Positions 45,146 through 53,859 of a stretch of DNA of 64,000 nucleotides are shown in pieces. Where the stretch lies: NCBI RefSeq assembly GCF_002161555.1, contig NZ_NFHZ01000002.1, forward strand, positions 1 through 64,000, written 5' to 3'. The translations under genes were made by a program, and so were the position numbers. Numbering within the stretch: position 1 is the stretch's first letter; every line of letters begins with the position of its first letter. This DNA is from Barnesiella sp. An55 (GTDB taxonomy: Bacteria; Bacteroidota; Bacteroidia; Bacteroidales; Barnesiellaceae). Under the pieces are notes generated by a model that saw only the letters and a list, made by a program, of their open reading frames with translations, made no database searches and was not told the origin of the DNA.

Positions 45146-46660
45146 TCAGGCAGCCGGAATCTTCAGCCGCTGACCCGGCCGAATGGCATTTCCCCGCAGA
45201 TTATTTTCACGCCGGATATCCTCGGCCGAAACGCCTTTGTATTTTTGAGAAATAGACCACAGGCTCTCGCCCTTGCGCACGGTGTGATACTTCGATGCGG
45301 ACGACTTCTTGGTCTGTGTCTTCGACGAAGCCGTCACAGTGCTGTTACTCTTTTTCACAGCCCCTTTCTTACTGACGGCCAACCGCTGTCCCACGCGCAG
45401 GTAGGAACTCTTACGCAGATTGTTCCACGCCCGCAGATTGCTCACCGACACACCATACTTGCGGGCAATCTTCGAGAGCGTCTCGCCCTTGCGCACTTTG
45501 TGATAGATGGTGGTACCGGGAGCTACACCAGCCGGCTCGACCACCGTGCGTTGTGCATACAACTCGGCATCGTGAGCCAATATCTCGGCCTCGGCTTCGA
45601 TATAGGCATAGACCTGCTGTGAAGGTAAAATGAGGGTATAGGGCCGTATGTGACCCGGAATGATATCGCGACGATATTGCGGGTTGAGGCTGCGAATCTC
45701 GTCGAGCGACAGTTGCAGCACATCGGATATCTGCTTGAAGTGTACCCGATGGGTCACCTGCACCGTGTCGGTGAGGAGCGGACGACGAGTGAGCACGGGG
45801 CAGATATTGTGGTCGCTGTAATAGTTCATCACATAATTGACGGCAATAAAGGCAGGCACATATCCCCTCGTCTCACGAGGCAGATAGGGATAGATGGCCC
45901 AATAGTCGGTCTTGCCACCCGAGCGGCGAATGGCCTTATTCACATTGCCGGGACCGCAGTTATACGAGGCAATGGCCAGCGCCCAGTCGTGATAGATGCC
46001 ATAGAGGTCTTTGAGATAACGGGCCGCCATGGCCGACGACTTGATGGGGTCGCGCCGTTCATCGACCAGGCTGTTTATCTCGAGCCCCATGCTTTTGCCG
46101 GTTCTTACCATAAACTGCCACAACCCGGCCGCACCGGCTCGCGAAGTGGCGTCGGGACGCAGGGCCGACTCGATGATGGGGAGGTATTTCAATTCGAGCG
46201 GAAGCCCCTCACGCTCGAGAGCCTGCTCAAAGATGGGCATATAATAGGTACTCAGTCCCAGCAGATTCTCTACCAGGGCACGGCGTTTCTGCACATACAT
46301 ATCGATATATCGCCGCACCACGCTGTTGTAGGGCATCTCGATAACCGTGGGCAGTTGCGACAGTTTGCGGATATAGACCGAATCTGGATAATCGATGTTC
46401 ACGCTATTCTCCAGACACGAGTTGTCCACCACGGCATACTGCTGCATATACCAGTTGGTTCGCAGCGTATCCAGGTTGGCCTCCATACTCTCGGGATAGA
46501 CCACGGCACTGTCGGGCAAAATGATATCTACCGTATCGCTCAGTGTCATCTCGGCCGTATCGGGCCCGACATACTCACCGTCGAACCCCGTCTCCTGGGC
46601 GAAGCTACACCACACGAAGCTCAACCCCGTTAAAAATAAACATATCCTCCTCTTCATCAT
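45146..46660 (-). CDS. membrane-bound lytic transglycosylase with LysM repeats (MltD-like)
   Basis: 504 residues. After a signal peptide ending CSFAQ comes an SLT domain with the catalytic Glu in YLPIIESALRP and the family motifs AGAAGLWQFM and YNCGPGNVNKAI. Two LysM domains follow near 395-440 and 455-502 (YHKVRKGETLSKIARKYGVS; YHTVRKGESLWSISQKY, in parts). It cleaves glycan strands to anhydro-muropeptides. It is the last gene of parA-parB-DUF5683-mltD, with 10 bases to its upstream neighbour. Confidence 0.92.
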   Translation of the reverse strand: MMKRRICLFLTGLSFVWCSFAQETGFDGEYVGPDTAEMTLSDTVDIILPDSAVVYPESMEANLDTLRTNWYMQQYAVVDNSCLENSVNIDYPDSVYIRKLSQLPTVIEMPYNSVVRRYIDMYVQKRRALVENLLGLSTYYMPIFEQALEREGLPLELKYLPIIESALRPDATSRAGAAGLWQFMVRTGKSMGLEINSLVDERRDPIKSSAMAARYLKDLYGIYHDWALAIASYNCGPGNVNKAIRRSGGKTDYWAIYPYLPRETRGYVPAFIAVNYVMNYYSDHNICPVLTRRPLLTDTVQVTHRVHFKQISDVLQLSLDEIRSLNPQYRRDIIPGHIRPYTLILPSQQVYAYIEAEAEILAHDAELYAQRTVVEPAGVAPGTTIYHKVRKGETLSKIARKYGVSVSNLRAWNNLRKSSYLRVGQRLAVSKKGAVKKSNSTVTASSKTQTKKSSASKYHTVRKGESLWSISQKYKGVSAEDIRRENNLRGNAIRPGQRLKIPAA

Positions 46661-46670
46661 TCATCAATCA

Positions 46671-47522
46671 TTAAAATGTAATTGCACATTGCACTCCCAC
46701 CGCCGGCAATGCCGATCGCCCGGTGGGGATAACGGCCGGCTGCCATTGCATAGAGATATCGGGGCTCACGTCGAAATGGTACAACTGGGCATCGACATAG
46801 GCATCGATCATACACACGGCATACAACCCTATCATGCAGATGATACACAGGTCGCGATACTGCCGGTAGTAGTCCTTGCGCTGTTTCAACACGCTGGTGA
46901 GCCAATCCTTATCTATATCCTCCTCTTTATATGCCGAGGAGAAAAAGTCCATATAGCTGTTGGTCGTGGGGTCGCTGTCCATGATATCGAGATAGGCCCG
47001 TTGATAGTCGGCCAACATATTGCTGTTCCAGGTCGTCGCATAAAAGAGACCTACATAACCGCCCACGACGATAGGCAGTTTCCAATAACGGCGGTTATAA
47101 ATCTGCCCGAGCCCCGGGAATAGGGCCGACAGCCACACCGCGCGCATGGGGTCGGGGTTGAACGACGAGGGGCGCCACGACTTGCGGGCAGTCGATTCCA
47201 ACCGAGTGGAGTCGGCCAACGACAAGTGCCCCATCGAATCGGTAATCATCAGCGGGACAGAATCTTGCAATAGAGCTTCCACACTGTCGCCCGAGGCTAC
47301 CGAAATCGTATCGGCTACCGCCGACGGGAGAGCAACCTGCACAGAGTCGATGGAAACCGTCTTTGCCCCCTCGGCCTTACGCACCTCGGCAGGAGAGGAA
47401 TTTCCGGCTCTGACAGAACGTGACAACTCGGGAACCGCGCCCAACGACGACAAGGTCCACACACTCATTATCCACACCAGAACCGAGGCTCTCTTCCAGC
47501 CTATGTTAGCCGATTGTCTCAA
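46671..47522 (-). CDS. DUF5683 domain-containing membrane protein
   Basis: 283 residues. There is an N-terminal signal or membrane segment (VLVWIMSVWTLSSLG), a low-complexity Ser/Val/Asp-rich linker to about residue 115, then the conserved DUF5683 domain (PDPMRAVWLSALFPGLGQIYNRRYWKLPIV, in parts) with two or three hydrophobic segments. The function is unknown. In Bacteroidota it sits between parB and an mltD-type transglycosylase, as here, which suggests an envelope role. Spacing is 5 bases to parB. Confidence 0.88.
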   Translation of the reverse strand: MRQSANIGWKRASVLVWIMSVWTLSSLGAVPELSRSVRAGNSSPAEVRKAEGAKTVSIDSVQVALPSAVADTISVASGDSVEALLQDSVPLMITDSMGHLSLADSTRLESTARKSWRPSSFNPDPMRAVWLSALFPGLGQIYNRRYWKLPIVVGGYVGLFYATTWNSNMLADYQRAYLDIMDSDPTTNSYMDFFSSAYKEEDIDKDWLTSVLKQRKDYYRQYRDLCIICMIGLYAVCMIDAYVDAQLYHFDVSPDISMQWQPAVIPTGRSALPAVGVQCAITF

Positions 47523-47527
47523 AACCT

Positions 47528-48406
47528 TTATTTCAATTTATCGAACAAACCGATAATTCGTTCCAAATCCTCCTCGTTCTTAAACGGGATCGATATTTTT
47601 CCTTTTCCTTTCTCGTCGCAGCTAAACTGCACTTTGGCCTGGAAAAAGTCGGAGAGATGGGTCTTGAGCACGTTGTACTCTTGACGCATCATCACTTTCT
47701 TCTGCGCCTTCTTGCGAGCGCGTTCGCCTCCGGCCGCGAGGGTCTTGGCCAGCTCCTCGACGTTGCGCACACTCAACCCGTCGGAGAGGATGCGCTCATA
47801 GAGCTCGAGTTGCAGAGCCGGATCGGATACCGACAACAGGGCGCGAGCATGACCCATGTCGATACGCTTGTCGCGCAAGCCTATCTGCACCTCGGCAGGG
47901 AGTTTCAGCAGACGCAGGTAATTGGCGATAGTCGTCCGTTTCTTACCCACCCGCTCGCTCAGTTTCTCCTGGGTGAGCTGGTAGAGCTCGATCAGTTTCT
48001 GGAATGCGAGAGCTATCTCGATCGAGTTCAAATCTTCGCGTTGAATATTCTCGATGAGAGCCATCTCCATGAGGGTCTCGTCCTCGGCCGTGCGCACATA
48101 GGCGGGAATGGTTTCGAGCCCGGCCATCTGGGCGGCCCGATAACGACGCTCACCGGCAATGATCTGATAATCGCCATCGGCCAACTGCCTGAGCGATATG
48201 GGTTGTATGATACCCAATTCGCGAATCGAGGCAGCCAACTCCTCGAGCGCCTCCTGGTCAAACTCGCGACGGGGCTGGTCGGGGTTGGGCACAATTCGCG
48301 ACAGCTCTATTTCGTGGATCGAAGAGGTGCCGCTGGTCACGATGTCGTCCATCGAAATCAGCGCGTCCAGTCCTCTACCCAATGCACTTCTCTTAGGTGC
48401 TGACAT
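47528..48406 (-). CDS. parB: chromosome-partitioning protein ParB
   Basis: 292 residues. It binds parS sites and, with ParA, segregates chromosome origins. The N-terminal CTPase/nuclease-like domain contains NPDQPRREFD and the box II motif GERRYRAAQMAG. The helix-turn-helix LTQEKLSERVGKKRTTIANYLRLL follows, and a C-terminal dimerisation region ends in IGLFDKLK. It lies 16 bases after parA. No canonical parS was noticed in the window, but see the palindrome upstream of parA. Confidence 0.96.
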   Translation of the reverse strand: MSAPKRSALGRGLDALISMDDIVTSGTSSIHEIELSRIVPNPDQPRREFDQEALEELAASIRELGIIQPISLRQLADGDYQIIAGERRYRAAQMAGLETIPAYVRTAEDETLMEMALIENIQREDLNSIEIALAFQKLIELYQLTQEKLSERVGKKRTTIANYLRLLKLPAEVQIGLRDKRIDMGHARALLSVSDPALQLELYERILSDGLSVRNVEELAKTLAAGGERARKKAQKKVMMRQEYNVLKTHLSDFFQAKVQFSCDEKGKGKISIPFKNEEDLERIIGLFDKLK

Positions 48407-48422
48407 ATCTTTATTCTCCTTT

Positions 48423-49187
48423 TTATCGATTTTTCGTAATCAACTCCTTGGCCAGCTCCATGTGGTTGACACTGCCTCGCGACTCGCAGTCATACAAAAG
48501 GGCGGGCAGACCGTGGCTAGGCGCCTCGCTCAACCGGATATTCCGCTGAATAACCGTGTTGAATACCAGGCTGCCGAAGTGACCTTTCAACTCTTCATAG
48601 ATTTGGTTGGCCAGTCTCAAGCGCGAGTCGTACATCGTGAGCAGGAAACCTTCGATTTCGAGCTTCGGATTCAACTTTGACTTGATGATCTTGATCGTGT
48701 TCAACAACTTGCTGATTCCCTCCAGGGCAAAATACTCGGCCTGTACGGGGATAATAACAGAATCGGCCGCGGTGAGGGCATTGACCGTAATCAATCCCAA
48801 CGAGGGTGAGCAGTCGATCAATATGTAGTCATAGTCGTCGCGCACCTGGCTCAAGGCTTGTGCCAACACCCGTTCGCGGGTTCTCATATTCATCAGTTCC
48901 AGCTCGGCACCCACCAAGTCGATATGCGAAGCTACCAGGTTGAGGCCATCGACACAGGTACCCACCACCGAGTCTTGAATCGACGATTGTCCTACCAGAC
49001 ATTCGTAGATCGACGACTTCACCTGTTGCGGGTCTATACCCAACCCCGACGAGGCGTTGGCCTGCGGGTCGGCATCGATGAGCAAAACCTTCTTTTCCAA
49101 AACAGCCAGAGAGGTAGCCAAATTGATGGAAGTCGTTGTTTTACCAACTCCCCCTTTTTGATTTGCAATAGCGATAATTTTACCCAT
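48423..49187 (-). CDS. parA: chromosome-partitioning ATPase ParA
   Basis: 254 residues. A deviant Walker A, KGGVGKTT, at residues 10-17, Walker A' LLIDADPQANAS, and Walker B YILIDCSPSLGLIT identify a Soj/ParA ATPase. It works with ParB in origin segregation. Start 49187 (MGKIIAIANQKGG) is the family start; an upstream ATG at 49208 adds MKRKNNS. First gene of the four-gene minus-strand unit. Confidence 0.96.
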   Translation of the reverse strand: MGKIIAIANQKGGVGKTTTSINLATSLAVLEKKVLLIDADPQANASSGLGIDPQQVKSSIYECLVGQSSIQDSVVGTCVDGLNLVASHIDLVGAELELMNMRTRERVLAQALSQVRDDYDYILIDCSPSLGLITVNALTAADSVIIPVQAEYFALEGISKLLNTIKIIKSKLNPKLEIEGFLLTMYDSRLRLANQIYEELKGHFGSLVFNTVIQRNIRLSEAPSHGLPALLYDCESRGSVNHMELAKELITKNR

Positions 49188-49469
49188 ACTGTTATTTTTT
49201 CTCTTCACAAAGGAATATTTTTTAATTCACATTCCCCTCTCTTGCGGGGACGAAAATAGTCCAATTGTTGATAAGTGCCCCCTTTTGTTGATAAACACAA
49301 GAGCCACTTTGCTGTTTTTCTGCGTAAAGATACACTTTTTTTCAGAATGTTCTACCAGAACAGCCCGGCTCTTTTATCTATTTTAGGACTCCATATTATC
49401 CGTTAAAATATAAAAGATTAAGGCTTTTATTCATTACTTTTGCATGAACTAAACAGGTTTTTGCATTTT
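49188..49469. promoter_or_regulatory. parA-surE divergent intergenic region with palindrome and DnaA-box-like repeats
   Basis: TGTTGATAA occurs at 49266-49274 and again at 49286-49294, spaced by exactly 20 bases. On the minus strand these are TTATCAACA, one base from the DnaA box TTATCCACA. TGTTCTACCAGAACA, a perfect 6-bp inverted repeat with a 3-base centre, lies at 49348-49362. Both are upstream of parA. An operator, parS-like or replication-linked role is inference. Confidence 0.45.
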
Positions 49470-50255
49470 ATGAAAAAAATAATTCATTCCCACAGACCGC
49501 TTATCCTCATCACCAACGACGATGGCATCCAGGCCAAGGGCCTGCAGCAGGTTGCCGAATTTCTGAGACCGTTGGGCGATATCGTGGTCGTAGCTCCCGA
49601 CGGCCCCCGCTCGGGACAAAGTTCGGCCATCACGGTCACCACACCCCTGCGCATAAAGGTTATCGACGAGCAGGAGGGGTTCTACCTGATTCGCACCAAC
49701 GGCACACCGGTCGATTGTATCAAACTGTCGATGAACATCCTGCTCGACCGTCACCCCGACCTCATCGTGTCGGGTATCAACCACGGCTCCAACTCGGGGG
49801 TGAGCGTCATCTATTCGGGCACCATGGGTGCCGTTTTCGAGGGGGCTCTGCAACATATCCCCTCCATTGGATTCTCACTCTGCAACCACAAGGCCGATGC
49901 CGACTTCTCACACTATCACGAACTCGTCACCGGCATTTGCCAGAAAGCTCTGGCCGCCACCAACTGGCCGCAAGGTATCGGGCTCAACATCAACATACCC
50001 AACACGCCTCAACTCAAGGGCATCAAACTATGCCGGGCGGCCCAAGGCTACTGGACCGAAGAGTATGACTGCCGGGTAGATCCTCACGGACAGGAGTATT
50101 TCTGGCTCACAGGCAAGTTTGTCAACAACGAACCGCAGGCTACCGACACCGACGAGTATTGGCTCGACCGGGGATATGCTACCATCGTTCCCTGCACGAC
50201 CGACGACTCGGCCACAGGTGTTACTCCCGAATTTGCTTCGATACTGGGCCTATAG
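49470..50255 (+). CDS. surE: 5'/3'-nucleotidase SurE
   Basis: 261 residues. SurE is a metal-dependent nucleoside-monophosphate phosphatase linked to stress survival. The start leads to LILITNDDGIQAKG with the metal-binding DD pair, then RSGQSSAIT, SGINHGSNSGVSVIYSGTMGAVFEG (in parts) and a C-terminal dimerisation arm with DSATGVTPEF. ATG 49470 (MKKIIHSHRP) is preferred to the upstream TTG at 49440. Confidence 0.95.
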   Translation: MKKIIHSHRPLILITNDDGIQAKGLQQVAEFLRPLGDIVVVAPDGPRSGQSSAITVTTPLRIKVIDEQEGFYLIRTNGTPVDCIKLSMNILLDRHPDLIVSGINHGSNSGVSVIYSGTMGAVFEGALQHIPSIGFSLCNHKADADFSHYHELVTGICQKALAATNWPQGIGLNINIPNTPQLKGIKLCRAAQGYWTEEYDCRVDPHGQEYFWLTGKFVNNEPQATDTDEYWLDRGYATIVPCTTDDSATGVTPEFASILGL

Positions 50256-50501
50256 ACAATACAAATCACACACGTTCATCCCTATCGGGCGGGTGTACCC
50301 AATACCGAGGTGCACCCGCTTCAAGTTTATCATCCGTAACAACCGATGACACTGCCCGACGGGGCTCTTATTCCTGCATACACATGCATCAATAGTTTAA
50401 ATTTTCAGGTTATACTGTAAAAAATATACAAATATCGTTCGAATATACCAAATTATAGTTATATTTGCCGCATAATTATTCAACCCATAAAATTCTATTA
50501 T
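50256..50501. promoter_or_regulatory. argR upstream region: promoter and candidate ARG box
   Basis: TATATTTG at 50460-50467 is a -7 box with TTCG at 50438-50441 as a weak -33. GCATAATTATTCAA at 50470-50483, immediately downstream, matches the right half and centre of the ARG box (AATwwwwATTnA) and part of the left half. This suggests ArgR represses its own cluster. The rest of the gap is AT-rich, with no gene seen. Confidence 0.5.
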
Positions 50502-50987
50502 ATGAAAAATAAAGCTGCTCGCCTACAAGCCATCCGAGAAATCATCATCCACTCGAGGGTAAAAAGCCAGGACGAAATCTTGAGCCGCCTTCACGAATCG
50601 GGATTCGACCTGACTCAAGCCACCCTCTCCCGCGACTTGAAACAACTGCGCATTGCCAAAGTACCCGGCAGCGACGGGTCCTATGTCTATATCATGCCCG
50701 AGATCGGGAGCGTAGGCAAACTCATGCAGGAGAAACTGGCCGAAAATCCCGAACGACAAATCTCCGGGAGCTTCATCTCAATCAACTTTTCGGGCAACCT
50801 GGCCGTCATCAAGACCCGCCCGGGATACGCCGGCAGCCTGGCCTACGACATCGACAGCAACACCCCGCCCGAGGTCCTCGGCACAATTGCCGGTGACGAT
50901 ACGGTGCTGGTGATTCTCAATGAGAACATCAACCACCAGCAGGCCATGCTGGCGCTCTCGCCCTTCATGCCCGACCTGCACAAGTAA
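50502..50987 (+). CDS. argR: arginine repressor ArgR
   Basis: 161 residues. The N-terminal winged helix (VKSQDEILSRLHESGFDLTQATLSRDLKQLRI, in parts) binds ARG boxes. The C-terminal domain (about 85-155) has GDDTVLVILNE, the region that binds arginine and forms hexamers. It heads the arginine cluster argR-GNAT-argG-argC-argD-proC and is presumably autoregulated through the box just upstream. Confidence 0.95.
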   Translation: MKNKAARLQAIREIIIHSRVKSQDEILSRLHESGFDLTQATLSRDLKQLRIAKVPGSDGSYVYIMPEIGSVGKLMQEKLAENPERQISGSFISINFSGNLAVIKTRPGYAGSLAYDIDSNTPPEVLGTIAGDDTVLVILNENINHQQAMLALSPFMPDLHK

Positions 50988-51045
50988 ACTCACTATCCCC
51001 CCCGACGTCAAAATCCTCTTTTAAGGAGAAGAGGTGAACCACATT

Positions 51046-51621
51046 ATGGAAGAAATTAAAGTCATTGTAGCCGACGAACGTCACATCAAGTATGTCGATA
51101 CCATTCTCGACACCATCGAAAAAGCCGCCAAGATAAGAGGAACCGGTATTGCCAAACGTTCCCCCGAATATGTAAAACAGAAGATGCTCGAGCACAAAGC
51201 CATCATCGCCCTCGACGGCGACAAGTTTGCAGGCTTCTGCTACATCGAGAGTTGGAGCAACAAGCAGTTTGTGGCCAACTCGGGACTTATCGTGGTCGAT
51301 ACCTACCGTGGCCACGGTCTGGCCAAGCGCATCAAGCGCAAAGCCTTCGAACTGTCGAGAGAGCGGTTTCCCGAAGCCAAAATCTTTGGCCTCACCACCG
51401 GTGAGGCCGTGATGAAAATCAACAACGAGTTGGGATACCGACCCGTCGCCTTTGCCTCACTCACCGACGATCCCGCCTTCTGGAAAGGGTGCGAGAGTTG
51501 TGTCAACTTCGACATTCTGCAACGCAACAACCGTCGCATGTGCCTCTGCACCGGCATGCTCTACGACCCCCACGAACACGAACACGAGAACGACAACCAC
51601 GACAACCAACCCTCTAAATAA
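51046..51621 (+). CDS. GNAT N-acyltransferase of the arginine cluster
   Basis: 191 residues. A GNAT domain with LIVVDTYRGHGLAKRIKRKAF, the acetyl-CoA P-loop (R-G-H-G-L-A). Position between argR and argG makes it the candidate for the first step, acylation of glutamate; in Bacteroides the arginine pathway uses N-succinyl rather than N-acetyl intermediates. The C-terminus holds four cysteines (GCESC and MCLC, about residues 146-166) and a His/Asp/Asn-rich tail (HEHEHENDNHDN), which hints at metal binding. Start 51046 (MEEIKV) is preferred to 51034. The assignment as glutamate acyltransferase is inference. Confidence 0.8.
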   Translation: MEEIKVIVADERHIKYVDTILDTIEKAAKIRGTGIAKRSPEYVKQKMLEHKAIIALDGDKFAGFCYIESWSNKQFVANSGLIVVDTYRGHGLAKRIKRKAFELSRERFPEAKIFGLTTGEAVMKINNELGYRPVAFASLTDDPAFWKGCESCVNFDILQRNNRRMCLCTGMLYDPHEHEHENDNHDNQPSK

Positions 51622-51632
51622 TACAGCACATT

Positions 51633-52835
51633 ATGGCTAACAAGAAAGTAGTATTGGCTTTTAGCGGAGGTCTCGACACCTCCTTTTGCGTGAAATACCT
51701 GTCGCAAGAATGCGGGTATGACGTCTATACCGCCATTGCCAACACCGGCGGTTTCGGTCCCGAAGAGTTGAAATCAATCGAAGAGCGAGCCTACCGGCTG
51801 GGCGCCGTGCGACACGTCACACTCGACATCACCCAGGAGTATTACCAGAAGAGTATCAAATACATGGTATTCGGCAATATCCTGCGCAACGGTACCTACC
51901 CCATCTCGGTAAGTTCCGAACGCACCTTCCAGGCCATTGCCATCATCAACTATGCCAAAGAGATAGGGGCCGACTACGTGGCTCACGGCAGCACCGGAGC
52001 CGGTAACGACCAGGTGCGGTTCGACCTCACCTTCCAAATTCTGGCTCCCGAGATTGGCATCATCACCCCTACCCGCGACATGACCCTCACCCGCGAATAC
52101 GAAATCGAATACCTCAAGAATCATGGCTATACCGCCGACTTCAAAAAGATGGAATACTCGATCAACAAAGGGCTGTGGGGCACCAGCATAGGGGGCAAGG
52201 AGACCCTCAAAAGCAACCAGACTCTGCCCGAAGAGGCCTACCCCTCGCAGATGACTGCCACCCAAAGCCGCACCCTCACGATCGATTTCGTCAAGGGAGA
52301 GATTGCCGCCATCGACGGGAAAAGCTACACCGACAAGGTAAAGGCCATACAGGCTCTCGAAGCCATCGCCGCGCCCTATGCCATAGGCCGCGACATGCAC
52401 ATAGGCGACACCATCATCGGTATCAAGGGCCGGGTAGGATTCGAAGCCGCAGCCCCCATGCTCATCATCGCCGCCCACAAGATGCTCGAGAAACACACCC
52501 TCACCAAGTGGCAGCAATACTGGAAAGACCAATTGGGCACCTGGTATGGCATGTTTCTGCACGAAGCCCAACACCTCGAGCCGGTCATGCGCGACATCGA
52601 GGCCTTCCTCGACAACTCGCAACAGAATGTCACGGGCCGCGTAATTGTCGAGCTGCATCCCTACCGCTATGTACTGGTGGGCATCGAGAGCGACTACGAC
52701 CTGATGAAGTCCGACTTCGGCGAATATGGCGAGGTGAACAAAGCCTGGAGTGCCGACGACGTGAAGGGATTCACAAAAATTTTGGGCAACCAGATGAAAA
52801 TTTTCTATTCCGTACAAAATAAAAACAAAAAATAA
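51633..52835 (+). CDS. argG: argininosuccinate synthase
   Basis: 400 residues. It condenses citrulline and aspartate with ATP. The N-terminal PP-loop KVVLAFSGGLDTSFCVKYL (in parts), YVAHGSTGAGNDQVRFDL, and the segment NKGLWGTSIGGKE identify ArgG. It lies 11 bases after the GNAT gene, within the arginine unit. argF and argH, its pathway neighbours, are not in the window. Confidence 0.96.
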   Translation: MANKKVVLAFSGGLDTSFCVKYLSQECGYDVYTAIANTGGFGPEELKSIEERAYRLGAVRHVTLDITQEYYQKSIKYMVFGNILRNGTYPISVSSERTFQAIAIINYAKEIGADYVAHGSTGAGNDQVRFDLTFQILAPEIGIITPTRDMTLTREYEIEYLKNHGYTADFKKMEYSINKGLWGTSIGGKETLKSNQTLPEEAYPSQMTATQSRTLTIDFVKGEIAAIDGKSYTDKVKAIQALEAIAAPYAIGRDMHIGDTIIGIKGRVGFEAAAPMLIIAAHKMLEKHTLTKWQQYWKDQLGTWYGMFLHEAQHLEPVMRDIEAFLDNSQQNVTGRVIVELHPYRYVLVGIESDYDLMKSDFGEYGEVNKAWSADDVKGFTKILGNQMKIFYSVQNKNKK

Positions 52836-52877
52836 ATCGTAGATTCGAGTCCGAAATCAAATCGTTAACCCATCATT

Positions 52878-53846
52878 ATGATTAAAGTAGGTATTATTGG
52901 AGGCGCTGGATACACCGCCGGAGAACTGATAAGATTGTTGATCAACCACCCCGATGTCGAGATTGTGTTTGTACACAGCGAGAGCAACGCCGGCAACAAA
53001 ATCACCGACGTACACACCGGTCTGTTTGGCGAGACCGATCTTGTCTTCACCCGCGAGATGCCCTTCGACGAGATTGACCTGCTTTTCTTCTGTACGGCAC
53101 ACGGCGATACCCGCAAGTTTATGGAGAGCCACTCGCTGCCCGACGAGCTGCGCACTATCGACCTCTCGGCCGACTACCGGCTCGACTCGCCCGACAACGA
53201 CTTCATCTACGGGTTGCCCGAGTTGAACCGGAAGTACATCATCCGGTCGAAACATGTGGCCAACCCCGGCTGTTTTGCCACAGCCATTCAACTGGCACTG
53301 CTTCCCCTGGCCAAGAACCTGCTGCTCAACAGCGAGATACACGTTCATGCCATCACCGGCTCGACCGGTGCAGGGCAGAAACCGTCGCCCACCAGCCACT
53401 TCAGCTGGCGCAACGACAACATCTCCATCTACAAGCCGTTCAACCACCAGCATCTGGCCGAGATACGGCAGAGCCTCTCGAAACTGCAAAACAGCTTCTC
53501 GGCTCCCATCAACTTCATACCCGTGCGAGGGAACTTCTCGCGAGGCATCTTTGCCTCGCTCTACCTCGACTGCCCCGTCGAGCTGGAGTTGTTGAAAGAG
53601 TTGTACAACAACTACTACGAGGATCACAACTTCACGTTCCTCACCGACAGGATGCCCGACTTGAAACAGGTGGTCAACACCAACAAGTGCCTCTTGTATC
53701 TCGAGAAACACGACAACAAGCTGCTCATCGTATCGGTCATCGACAACTTGTTGAAAGGAGCCTCGGGACAAGCCGTACACAACATGAACCTTCTGTTCGG
53801 CCTGCACGAACGGGTAGGGTTGCATTTGAAACCTTCGGCCTTTTAA
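52878..53846 (+). CDS. argC: N-acyl-gamma-glutamyl-phosphate reductase
   Basis: 322 residues. NADPH-dependent reduction of the acyl-glutamyl phosphate to the semialdehyde. The start MIKVGIIGGAGYTAGELIRLL is the nucleotide-binding fold; the catalytic Cys is in VANPGCFATAIQLAL, and GSTGAGQKPS follows. Given the probable succinylated pathway, the natural substrate may carry a succinyl group; this cannot be read from sequence. It is 42 bases after argG and 13 before argD. Confidence 0.95.
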   Translation: MIKVGIIGGAGYTAGELIRLLINHPDVEIVFVHSESNAGNKITDVHTGLFGETDLVFTREMPFDEIDLLFFCTAHGDTRKFMESHSLPDELRTIDLSADYRLDSPDNDFIYGLPELNRKYIIRSKHVANPGCFATAIQLALLPLAKNLLLNSEIHVHAITGSTGAGQKPSPTSHFSWRNDNISIYKPFNHQHLAEIRQSLSKLQNSFSAPINFIPVRGNFSRGIFASLYLDCPVELELLKELYNNYYEDHNFTFLTDRMPDLKQVVNTNKCLLYLEKHDNKLLIVSVIDNLLKGASGQAVHNMNLLFGLHERVGLHLKPSAF

Positions 53847-53859
53847 GGGAGAAACCGTT

